Source: Lachnospiraceae bacterium
GTDB taxonomy: Bacteria; Bacillota; Clostridia; Lachnospirales; Lachnospiraceae
Length of the DNA: 15,915 nucleotides
Reading direction: 5' to 3'
Assembly (NCBI GenBank): GCA_014804225.1
Contig: JAAVAF010000104.1
Location: 1 to 15,915, forward strand
Below, in pieces: positions 6,070 to 13,616 of the stretch. How positions within the stretch are numbered: the first letter of the stretch is position 1; each line of letters begins with the position of its first letter. Both the position numbers and the translations under genes were made by a program. The notes below the pieces were generated by a model. It saw only the letters and a program-made list of their open reading frames with translations. It was not told the DNA's origin and did not search any database.

Positions 6070-7176
6070 GCAGAAAAAAAAGGCAGACAATTAAATTACG
6101 AGTTGCTGCGCATTTTGGCGATGCTTATGATTGTGTGCCTTCATTATCTGAGCAAAGGCGGATTTTTAGGAGATCCCGTAAGATTAAAAATCAGTGCGAC
6201 GGGCTATGCGGCATGGCTGATTGAGGCATTTTGTCTTGTCGCAGTGAATGTCTATGTGTTGATTAGCGGATATTTTGGTGCGGGAACGGAAACGAAGGAC
6301 GTGTTAAGACGTCCTTTCAACATATGGAAACAGGTGATATTTTATTCGGTCATAATCGGTGCGATTGCGATTTTCACAGGAATACAGCAGTTTGATATTT
6401 ACCAGATTTTTACCTATATTTTTCCAATCGTTACAGAACATTATTGGTTTGCCACTTCCTATATTATTCTCTGTCTTTTTATGCCGTTTTTGGACAGAGG
6501 TGTGGAAAAACTTGACAAAAAAAATCTTGGGAAGCTTTTAGGCGCATTTTTGCTGATATTTTGCATTGCAAAGACTGTGATTCCGATGCAGCTTGCGTGG
6601 GATAAATACGGATATGATGCGTTTTGGTTTGTGACGATTTATCTTACGGGAGCTTATATCAGACGCTATGGTATCCCGCTGATTAACAGCAAAATAAAGG
6701 CATTGGCGCTCTATCTTGGCAGTGTGCTTTTGATTTTTGTGTCTTTTCTTGTGATCCGGAAGGTTTACTTTGCGACCGGAAGTCTTGAAAATTTTATCCA
6801 TTATGGCTATACATACAATCATTTATTTTGTTATCTTGGTGCAATAGGACTATTTTTGGCCTTTTGCGAAAACTTTGACAAAAAAGCGGGAGGCCAAGGC
6901 AATCGATTAGAGCGCGTCAGAAAGCCTATAGAGCTTGTATCGGGCGCGACCTTTGGCGTATATTTAATCCATGAGCATATCAACGTTCGATATCTGTGGG
7001 TAGAGTGGTTTCATTGCAAGGATTGGATCGACGCATCACTTGCCGGATTTTTGGGACATATGATTGTTACAGTGCTCACCGTTTATTGCGTGTGTACGTT
7101 GATAGAAATGATTAGAAAACAAGTAATGACGATGATAAGAAAAAAAGATAAATCTTTTAATCACAAGTTTATGTGA
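6067..7176 (+). CDS. Acyltransferase family 3 (OafA/WecH-like) integral membrane protein
   Basis: This 369-residue polytopic membrane protein belongs to the acyltransferase-3 family, which transfers acetyl or other acyl groups from cytoplasmic acyl-CoA to surface sugars. The N-terminal RQLNYELLRILAMLMIVCLH (residues 7-26) is the family hallmark, with Arg15 and His26 at the conserved active-site positions. About ten hydrophobic segments follow, including LIEAFCLVAVNVYVLISGYF (about 51-70), the usual Ser-Gly region, and a C-terminal ATFGVYLIHEH. No SGNH domain is attached. It follows pseG by 50 bases and precedes a GT-C-like gene, so it probably O-acetylates the glycan made by this locus. The exact substrate cannot be read from sequence. 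Its leader resembles that of the GNAT gene at 2995. Confidence 0.85.
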   Translation: MAEKKGRQLNYELLRILAMLMIVCLHYLSKGGFLGDPVRLKISATGYAAWLIEAFCLVAVNVYVLISGYFGAGTETKDVLRRPFNIWKQVIFYSVIIGAIAIFTGIQQFDIYQIFTYIFPIVTEHYWFATSYIILCLFMPFLDRGVEKLDKKNLGKLLGAFLLIFCIAKTVIPMQLAWDKYGYDAFWFVTIYLTGAYIRRYGIPLINSKIKALALYLGSVLLIFVSFLVIRKVYFATGSLENFIHYGYTYNHLFCYLGAIGLFLAFCENFDKKAGGQGNRLERVRKPIELVSGATFGVYLIHEHINVRYLWVEWFHCKDWIDASLAGFLGHMIVTVLTVYCVCTLIEMIRKQVMTMIRKKDKSFNHKFM

Positions 7177-7212
7177 GTACAAATTTGTATGTAATTAAAA
7201 ACGGAGATAAAA

Positions 7213-9024
7213 ATGGGGTTAGCAGAAAGTCAAAAGAACAAAATTAAAAACAGAAACAAAATAAAATATTTGCTGGCGGCAGTTCTGCTTCTGTATCCGC
7301 TGCGTCATGTGTTTACAGGAGTAGATCTCATGGACGCAGGCTATGCGCTTGGAAACTACCGTTTTTTTGATGTGTTGAATCCGATGTGGAAGCTTGCCAC
7401 ATATCTTGCAAACGTCACGGGAGTTGTGTTGTCCTATCTTCCGTGGGGGAATACGTGGGCAGGAATGAACTTTTATTCCGGACTGCTGATCGGCACTGTG
7501 GCCGCCGCCGCGTTTTTGTACGTATGCAGATTATATGAGGAAAAGCTGAGAGCAGGAGTGTTTCTTTTTTTTCTCGCGGAGTTTACTGCGCTCTCGCTTT
7601 GCTGGGCGCCGAATGTAATTTTATATCATTATCTCGGCTATCTGTTGATGACACTTGCTGTGCTGACGCTTTATCGGGCAATTATAGAGGACAATAAAAA
7701 AGGATATATAACAGCCGGAGAAATTCTCGGATTATGTATCGCTGTCAGAATGCCGAATGTTACCTATATGGCATTGATTTTTCCGCTGTGGTATTTTAGC
7801 TTTCTCAAAAAAGAGAAATTTGGGAAATTGTGCAGCAGAACGCTTTACTGTGTGGGCGGATATGCTGTGGGAATGATTGCGCCGCTTGGGATTATTTGCA
7901 TGAAATACGGAATATCTGCCTATCTTGGCATGATCACATCCCTTTTCGAAGTCACGGAAACAGCGACCGACTACAAACCGGTTTCCATGCTTGGCACAAT
8001 GTTTGGAGATTATACCAGATATAGCGCATGGCTTGGGATTTTCGTAGTGTATGGCGTTTTGGGCGTGATCGCGTTTCGGATAATAGACGCTATTCGTATG
8101 GAAAACAATTATAAAAATAAAATAACGTTAGTAATTAAAATGCTGTATCTTATAGGAATGGCAGTACTGATAAGATTTTGCTATGGCAGAGGGATGTTTG
8201 GCTTCGATTACACGGAACCCTTTAGCAAGTATAAGTGGGTGACAGTATATTTACTGCTTGTGATGATTGCCTGTGTGTGGACGTTTTTTTCGACAAAAAT
8301 ACAGGAGAACAGTAAGCTGTGGGCAGCATTTTTGTTGGTGATCATATGGATTACGCCGCTTGGCAGCAACAACAGACTTCATCCGATCATCAATAACCTG
8401 TTTCTTATCGCACCAGTATCGGTGTACCTGTTTGCACAATGCCTGCGCACCTTAAAGACAGACACAGCGTTTAGGGCAGACAGGCGGTTTGTGACGGTCA
8501 GTGTATGTGTTATGATTTTACTTTGCACGATGGTACAAAGCATTCTTTTTGGGTATCGTTTTATTTTTCATGATGCGGGCGCTGCCACGGAACAGGAGCG
8601 TTTATCCGAGCTGAACTGTGCCACAGTCACTTCGGGACTGAAAACAACCGCCGAAAAAAAGCAGGCGATAGAAGGACTTGACAGCTTTTTGTATGACAGC
8701 GGATTAAATAAAAAACAGGTGATATTATATGGCGATATTCCGGCTCTTTCCTATATTTTAGACATGGAGCCCGCCGTCTTTACGACATGGGCAGATTTGG
8801 ATTCCAACAGGCTCAGCCTGCTTGAGCGGGATTTGGACAACCTGTATCAAAATGGCGAAATGCCAGTAGTAATCTTGGGAAAAGAGGCGTTGCATATAAG
8901 GGCACAGAAGGGAGAATTGGATGCAAAGCTTGACGCAATCAATGCTTTTATAGAAGCGTCAGACTATGAAATGCTGTATGAGAATAGTATGTTTGCGGTA
9001 TATCATGTGCGCGCTATGCAGTAA
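7213..9024 (+). CDS. Polytopic membrane protein, probable GT-C-type glycosyltransferase
   Basis: This 603-residue protein has a basic N-terminus (about 1-18), a first membrane helix (about 19-34), then roughly ten further hydrophobic segments up to about residue 460, and a hydrophilic C-terminal tail of about 140 residues. The first outside loop carries an acidic motif, GVDLMDAGYALGNYRF (36-51), with Asp38 and Asp41. GT-C enzymes use an Asp or Glu in this loop and polyprenyl-phosphate sugars as donors. That resemblance and the genomic setting support a surface glycosyltransferase, but I cannot name its sugar or acceptor. GGAG at 7203-7206 lies 6 bases before the ATG. It is 36 bases after the acyltransferase. 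A second protein with nearly the same length and layout lies at 10264-12072. Confidence 0.6.
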   Translation: MGLAESQKNKIKNRNKIKYLLAAVLLLYPLRHVFTGVDLMDAGYALGNYRFFDVLNPMWKLATYLANVTGVVLSYLPWGNTWAGMNFYSGLLIGTVAAAAFLYVCRLYEEKLRAGVFLFFLAEFTALSLCWAPNVILYHYLGYLLMTLAVLTLYRAIIEDNKKGYITAGEILGLCIAVRMPNVTYMALIFPLWYFSFLKKEKFGKLCSRTLYCVGGYAVGMIAPLGIICMKYGISAYLGMITSLFEVTETATDYKPVSMLGTMFGDYTRYSAWLGIFVVYGVLGVIAFRIIDAIRMENNYKNKITLVIKMLYLIGMAVLIRFCYGRGMFGFDYTEPFSKYKWVTVYLLLVMIACVWTFFSTKIQENSKLWAAFLLVIIWITPLGSNNRLHPIINNLFLIAPVSVYLFAQCLRTLKTDTAFRADRRFVTVSVCVMILLCTMVQSILFGYRFIFHDAGAATEQERLSELNCATVTSGLKTTAEKKQAIEGLDSFLYDSGLNKKQVILYGDIPALSYILDMEPAVFTTWADLDSNRLSLLERDLDNLYQNGEMPVVILGKEALHIRAQKGELDAKLDAINAFIEASDYEMLYENSMFAVYHVRAMQ

Positions 9025-9080
9025 GAAATGAAAATTTCCGCTTTTGTAGTCCTTCCAATATTTACCTTGCAAAATGCCTG

Positions 9081-9086
9081 TATAAT
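9081..9086 (+). promoter_or_regulatory. Candidate -10 box (TATAAT) upstream of the wecE module
   Basis: A perfect TATAAT lies in the 112-base spacer between the GT-C-like gene and wecE, 50 bases before the wecE ATG. No good -35 sits at 17 bases (ATATTT at 9058-9063); TTGCAA at 9068-9073 is too close. A promoter here would let the downstream genes be transcribed independently. The weak -35 keeps this tentative. The rest of the spacer shows only a small GAAAT-GAAA-ATTTC hairpin (9025-9038) right after the stop. Confidence 0.4.
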
Positions 9087-9136
9087 GTGTAATATTAAGA
9101 ATAGAAAAGATTGCCAAAATCGGGAAGGAGAGCCAC

Positions 9137-10267
9137 ATGATCAACTTTAATGTTCCTCCGTTTACGGGAAAGGAAATCGAATACATCAAGCAATCGGTCG
9201 AAAACCAAAAAATATGTGGTGATGGTCCTTTCACACAGAAATGTAATGAATGGATTGAAGAAAAAACAGGCACTGCGAAATGCCTTCTCACAACCTCATG
9301 TACGCACGCGACGGAGCTCGCAGCCCTTCTTGCGGACATCCAGGAAGGCGATGAGGTCATTATGCCGTCATATACTTTTGTGTCAACTGCGGACGCGTTT
9401 GTGCTGCGCGGGGCAACGGCAGTGTTTGTCGATATCAGACCGGACACCATGAATATCGATGAAAACCTGATTGAGGCAGCGATCACCCCAAGAACAAGGG
9501 CAATCGTGCCGATGCACTATGCGGGTGTTTCCTGTGAGATGGACAAAATCATGGCGCTTGCAAAAAAGTATAATTTATTTGTTATCGAGGACGCAGCGCA
9601 GTGCATTATGGCGACATACAAGGGCAAAGCGCTCGGCACCATCGGTGATTTTGGCTGCTATTCGTTCCATGAAACAAAAAATCTGAGCATGGGCGAAGGC
9701 GGTGCGATTTTAATTAGGGACGAAAAGTATATCAACGAAGCCGAGATTATTCGGGAAAAAGGTACTAATCGATCGCAGTATTATCGCGGACAGGTGGACA
9801 AGTACCGATGGATGAATTACGGCTCCTCGTACCTGCCAAGCGATATGAATGCCGCTTATTTGTGGGCACAGCTAGAGCTTGCCGAGGAAATCACAAAGGC
9901 AAGGCTTGCACGTTGGGAGCAATACAATACGTTGTTGCAGCCCTTAAAGAAACGCGGACTGTTGGAACTTCCGACAATCCCCGAAGGCTGTGTGCACAAT
10001 GGACATATGTACTATGCAAAGGCGCGTGATTTGGAAGAGCGGACAAAGCTGCTCGCATTTTTAAAGGAAAACGGAATATGGAGCGTATTCCACTATGTAC
10101 CGCTTCACACCGCTCCGGCGGGACAAAAATTCGGTAAATTTGTGGGGGAAGATATTTATACTACAAAAGAGAGCGAAAGAATTTTCAGACTTCCAATGTT
10201 TTATGCACTCAAAGAGTCTGAAGTTGATTATATTGTTAGCAAGGTGAAGGAGTTCTATCACGTATGA
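9137..10267 (+). CDS. wecE: WecE/RffA-type dTDP-4-amino-4,6-dideoxygalactose transaminase
   Basis: This PLP aminotransferase converts dTDP-4-keto-6-deoxy-D-glucose to dTDP-4-amino-4,6-dideoxy-D-galactose (Fuc4N), using glutamate. The 376 residues align along their whole length with what I recall of E. coli WecE (enterobacterial common antigen). Features include CGDGPFT (27-33), GDEVIMPSYTFVSTADAF (71-88), VDIRPDTMNIDE (98-109), IEDAAQ (150-155), FHETKN with PLP lysine K181, REKGTNRSQYYRGQVDKY, and a C-terminal VFHYVPLH. K181 falls at the same number as in E. coli. GGAAGGAG at 9123-9130 lies 6 bases before the ATG. Its stop overlaps the next start (ATGA), implying coupled translation. The family resemblance to PseC is distant, so the locus carries two different sugar aminotransferases. 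The rml genes for its substrate are not in the window. Confidence 0.88.
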   Translation: MINFNVPPFTGKEIEYIKQSVENQKICGDGPFTQKCNEWIEEKTGTAKCLLTTSCTHATELAALLADIQEGDEVIMPSYTFVSTADAFVLRGATAVFVDIRPDTMNIDENLIEAAITPRTRAIVPMHYAGVSCEMDKIMALAKKYNLFVIEDAAQCIMATYKGKALGTIGDFGCYSFHETKNLSMGEGGAILIRDEKYINEAEIIREKGTNRSQYYRGQVDKYRWMNYGSSYLPSDMNAAYLWAQLELAEEITKARLARWEQYNTLLQPLKKRGLLELPTIPEGCVHNGHMYYAKARDLEERTKLLAFLKENGIWSVFHYVPLHTAPAGQKFGKFVGEDIYTTKESERIFRLPMFYALKESEVDYIVSKVKEFYHV

Positions 10268-12072
10268 CGGATAGCCGCACAGGCAGGAAAGCAGACAGAG
10301 TGTGCGTTCTAGTCATATTTACCATTCTGCTTGTGGCGTTTCCTGCAATTGTATTTGATTTTTATTATGATTTGAACGACGATACGTTAATCAAAGACGT
10401 CGTTTCGGGCGTATACACAGGCACTCCGAGCGGTTACTGTGTACAGATGTTGTACCCGCTTGCGTGGCTGATTGCCCTTTTGTACAAGGTTGTACCAAAT
10501 GTTGCATGGTATGGCTTGTTTTTGTGCGTCTGCCAGTTTGGTGCGGTAGTAATGATTGCAGTCCGCCTTACCGCGATTTTTAAGACCACAAGAGGTCGTA
10601 TTATGGCGCTTCTTGCGGAGTTTTTTCTGTTCTTTGGTTTGTTTTTGCGCGAGCTTGTGATTGTACAGTACAGTGTGACGGCAGGAGTATGCATGATGTG
10701 CGCAATTTTTTTGTTTATCACGTCCGATAGTCGTCCAAAAAAAGGAAGAAATATCATTCCGCTCTTGTTGGTGGTGCTTGCCTTTATGATCCGCACAGAA
10801 ATCTGCCTGATGCTGATGCCGTTTGTGTTGTATGCGGGAGTGTTTCAATGGGCGTCCGAGGAAAAAATTTTTACGGTGGCGAATGTTTGGAAATATTTGA
10901 TGCTGATTGGCGGTGTGCTGCTTGGCATGCTTGCGGTGTTTAGTTTGGATATCCTTGCGTATCACGGAAACGAATGGAGCAATTTCAGAGACTTTTTCGA
11001 TGCAAGGACAAAACTCTATGACTTTTATGACATTCCCGATTATGAACAAAATATTGACTTTTATGAGTCGGTAGGTCTTTCGAGAGAATCCTACACGCTG
11101 CTTGAAAACTATAACTTTGCACTTGACGACTCCATTGACACATGGCTTTTGGAATCGATTGCGGAATATCAGAAAGGGCGATTAAACAATACATTTGGCT
11201 TTGTGAGTAAAAACAGTGTAAGAGAAGCGTTATGGCTGTACAAAGATAAATTATTGCATAACGCTTCGGCGGCGGATTTTGCCGTTGTGGCAGCGTACTT
11301 GATTTATCTGCTTCTATGCCTTGTGCCTGCGGCAAAAAATGGACAGTTTTGGAAGGCGTTTGGCAGGATAGCGCCCAAAATAGCGTTACTTTTGCTTATA
11401 AGAAGTGTTTTGTGGTTATATTTATATATGGTAGACCGACTTCTTGACAGAGTGACGATGCCGCTCATTATGGCAGAGCTTGCGTGCATCATTGGCTTTG
11501 GCATGAATGATATACGGCGGTTTGCCGCAACAGGGGAAGAAGAAAAGCCGAAAGTGACGGCATTGACCGTGTATCTGATTGTGATTTTTATGCTGACTGT
11601 GATGTTTGCAAAGAACTTTCTGCGCGTAAACAGTGAGTATGAGGCGAGGGAACGTGCGGATGAACGGTGGTATGCGCTGATGCATTACTGTCGTGAAAAT
11701 GAGGAGCAGTATTACGTGATTGATGTGTATTCCTCGACTTCGTATGAAGGGGCATCTTATTCGGAAAAAATATTTTGCGATGTGGATCATTCCTATAAAA
11801 ATTTCGATTATTGTGGAGGGTGGCTTGCAAAAAGCCCGATTGCACGGCAAAAGCTCGCGGACAGAGGATTTCGGGATCTGCAGAGCGCATTGCTGAAGCA
11901 ATCGCTAACGCAAAAGAAAGTGTACTTTGTGGCGGCGCCAAACCGCGATGTTGAATGGTTGGAAACCTATTATGGCAGGCGCAACATCAATATCGTGTGC
12001 GAATGCATTGATGAAATACACACAGACAGCGGGGAAACGGCATTTTTCGTGTATGGATTAAAGAAAAAATAA
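10264..12072 (+). CDS. Polytopic membrane protein, probable GT-C/GtrII-like glycosyltransferase
   Basis: This 602-residue protein has an N-terminal membrane helix (about 12-32), an outside loop with the acidic pair YYDLNDDTLIKDVVSG (34-49, Asp39-Asp40), around ten more hydrophobic segments to about residue 465, and a hydrophilic tail of about 135 residues. An Asp-Asp or Asp-Glu pair right after helix 1 is typical of GT-C glycosyltransferases, including GtrII-like glucosyltransferases that use undecaprenyl-phosphate sugars. The ATG overlaps the wecE stop codon (ATGA), so the two are probably made together. An ArnC/GtrB-type donor synthase follows two genes later, which fits a transfer role outside the membrane. 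The family is assigned from layout and motif only. The protein could instead be an uncharacterised membrane component of glycan assembly. Confidence 0.6.
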   Translation: MTDSRTGRKADRVCVLVIFTILLVAFPAIVFDFYYDLNDDTLIKDVVSGVYTGTPSGYCVQMLYPLAWLIALLYKVVPNVAWYGLFLCVCQFGAVVMIAVRLTAIFKTTRGRIMALLAEFFLFFGLFLRELVIVQYSVTAGVCMMCAIFLFITSDSRPKKGRNIIPLLLVVLAFMIRTEICLMLMPFVLYAGVFQWASEEKIFTVANVWKYLMLIGGVLLGMLAVFSLDILAYHGNEWSNFRDFFDARTKLYDFYDIPDYEQNIDFYESVGLSRESYTLLENYNFALDDSIDTWLLESIAEYQKGRLNNTFGFVSKNSVREALWLYKDKLLHNASAADFAVVAAYLIYLLLCLVPAAKNGQFWKAFGRIAPKIALLLLIRSVLWLYLYMVDRLLDRVTMPLIMAELACIIGFGMNDIRRFAATGEEEKPKVTALTVYLIVIFMLTVMFAKNFLRVNSEYEARERADERWYALMHYCRENEEQYYVIDVYSSTSYEGASYSEKIFCDVDHSYKNFDYCGGWLAKSPIARQKLADRGFRDLQSALLKQSLTQKKVYFVAAPNRDVEWLETYYGRRNINIVCECIDEIHTDSGETAFFVYGLKKK

Positions 12073-12106
12073 GCGTGGGTTGTGGAATATTGGAGGATGA
12101 ATAAAC

Positions 12107-12655
12107 ATGAAACCAATGGATAACGCAATGCGGATTGAGGGGGAAACTGTTTCTTTGCGACCGATTACTGCCAAGGATACGGAGGTTGTGCTTAGCTGGC
12201 GCAATTCGCCGGAAGTTGTCAATAACTTTATCTATCGAAAACATATCAGTGTGCAGGAACACATGGATTGGCTGGAAAACAAGGTTTTTGCGGGGGAGGT
12301 ACATCAGTTTATCATATGTGCCAAGACAGACGGCGTACCGCTCGGTTCGATATACCTTCAAAACTTTGACGAGGAAAACAACAAGGCGGAGGAGGGAATC
12401 TTTCTTGGTGCCAACACGGCATATGGAAAGGGAATTGGTACACAGGCAGCCAAGCTTATGCTGAATTATGCATTTTCAGTGCTTGGTCTGCACAAGGTTA
12501 GTGCCCGCGTATTGGCATATAACAAGGCAAGTATACGTATGCATGAAAAGGTGGGATATACACAGGAGGCATATTTTAAGGAGGAACTGTTTTTGGATGG
12601 GAGATATGAAGATTTGATCTTTTTCGGAGCGATCAATTCGAGGAAAGAAGGATAA
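12107..12655 (+). CDS. GNAT-family N-acetyltransferase (RimJ/RimL/PseH-like)
   Basis: This 182-residue cytoplasmic acetyltransferase carries VSLRPITAKDTEVVLSWRN (residues 15-33) and HISVQEHMDWLE (46-57), a signature shared by PseH and related sugar acetyltransferases. NTAYGKGIGTQAAKL (103-117) contains the acetyl-CoA loop, and ARVLAYNKASIRMHEKVGY (133-151) is the C-terminal GNAT motif. GGAGG at 12092-12096 lies 10 bases before the ATG; a second ATG at codon 8 is a possible alternative start. Its position between the WecE-linked membrane protein and a glycosyltransferase suggests that it acylates the 4-amino group of dTDP-Fuc4N, a role filled by WecD in enterobacteria. By sequence style alone it could equally be the PseH of the pseudaminic acid module. 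The 16-base gap to the next gene points to one transcript. Confidence 0.8.
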   Translation: MKPMDNAMRIEGETVSLRPITAKDTEVVLSWRNSPEVVNNFIYRKHISVQEHMDWLENKVFAGEVHQFIICAKTDGVPLGSIYLQNFDEENNKAEEGIFLGANTAYGKGIGTQAAKLMLNYAFSVLGLHKVSARVLAYNKASIRMHEKVGYTQEAYFKEELFLDGRYEDLIFFGAINSRKEG

Positions 12656-12671
12656 AGAAGGAATATAGAAG

Positions 12672-13616
12672 ATGAGCAAAATAAGCTTTGTGATACCCTG
12701 CTACCGAAGTGAACATACCATTGAGGCAGTGGTTGCGGAAATTATCAATACAATGAGAGAACTGACTGCTTACGAGTATGATATTGTGCTTGTAAATGAC
12801 TGTTCTCCTGATCAGACTTATGAAGTAATTCAAAAAATTTGTGAAAAAAATAACAATGTTACAGGCATCGGTCTTGCGAAAAACTTCGGACAACATGCAG
12901 CAATTATGGCAGGACTTCGAAGGGCAGACGGTGATATTGTCGTATGTCTCGACGATGACGGACAGACACCTGCAAACGAGGTGGGAAAGCTTATCGAAGC
13001 GATTGAAAAAGGCAGTGATGTCGTATATGCAAGCTATGATTCAAAAAAGCATAGCGCGTTTCGAAACTTTGGAAGCCGTATGAATGATGTGATGACAAGA
13101 ATTATGCTGGGGAAACCAAAACAATTGCAGTTGACAAGCTATTTTGCGGCAAAACGATTTGTTGTTGAGAGTATGCTTGCATATGAGCACAGTTATCCCT
13201 ATGTCATCGGTCTTGTGCTTCGCGCCACAAAGAATATTACGAATGTGCCTGTGCATCACAGATGTAGGGAGGTTGGAAACTCCGGCTATACCGTGCGAAA
13301 GCTGCTTTCCCTTTGGTTTAACGGTTTCACGGCATTTTCCATTCTTCCGCTTCGGATTGCAACAGCAACCGGTGTGCTTTTTGCAGTAGCGGGATTTATT
13401 TACGGCGCTTATACGATTATCAAAAAATTCGTCAATCCCGCTGTACCTATGGGCTTTAGTTCGCTGATGGCGGCGGTTGTATTTATCGGCGGTATGTTGA
13501 TGATTATGCTTGGTCTGATTGGTGAATATATCGGACGCATTTACATCAGCATTAATCGCTCTCCACAGTATGTGATACGTGAAGAAACAGGCGCAAAGGA
13601 TGGTGAAAGCCTGTGA
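12672..13616 (+). CDS. GT2-family polyprenyl-phosphate glycosyltransferase (ArnC/GtrB/CsbB-like)
   Basis: This 314-residue protein has an N-terminal GT-A domain and two C-terminal membrane helices (about 223-250 and 260-288), the layout of ArnC, GtrB and CsbB. These transfer a sugar from a nucleotide onto undecaprenyl phosphate on the inner membrane face. FVIPCYRSEHTI (6-17), VNDCSPDQT (41-49) and the metal-binding LDDDGQTP (93-100) mark the catalytic domain. GNSGYTVRKL and ILPLR lead into the membrane region, and GLIGEYIGRIY closes it. AAGGA at 12658-12662 lies 9 bases before the ATG. Its stop overlaps the next gene's GTG start (GTGA). Together with wecE, a GNAT and a GT-C-like protein, it probably makes undecaprenyl-phosphate-linked Fuc4NAc or a similar sugar. 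The substrate is inferred from context only. Confidence 0.87.
   Translation: MSKISFVIPCYRSEHTIEAVVAEIINTMRELTAYEYDIVLVNDCSPDQTYEVIQKICEKNNNVTGIGLAKNFGQHAAIMAGLRRADGDIVVCLDDDGQTPANEVGKLIEAIEKGSDVVYASYDSKKHSAFRNFGSRMNDVMTRIMLGKPKQLQLTSYFAAKRFVVESMLAYEHSYPYVIGLVLRATKNITNVPVHHRCREVGNSGYTVRKLLSLWFNGFTAFSILPLRIATATGVLFAVAGFIYGAYTIIKKFVNPAVPMGFSSLMAAVVFIGGMLMIMLGLIGEYIGRIYISINRSPQYVIREETGAKDGESL

Noticed and set aside
7178..7189. 12-base perfect palindrome TACAAATTTGTA after the acyltransferase gene
   Set aside because: Short and AT-rich with no loop or T run; expected by chance in such spacers and not linked to the other intercistronic hairpins.
10387..11049. A 220-codon minus-strand frame opposite the second GT-C-like gene
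   Set aside because: Rich in His, Lys, Gln and Asn as expected from the reverse complement of a hydrophobic membrane protein; no ribosome site or known motif.
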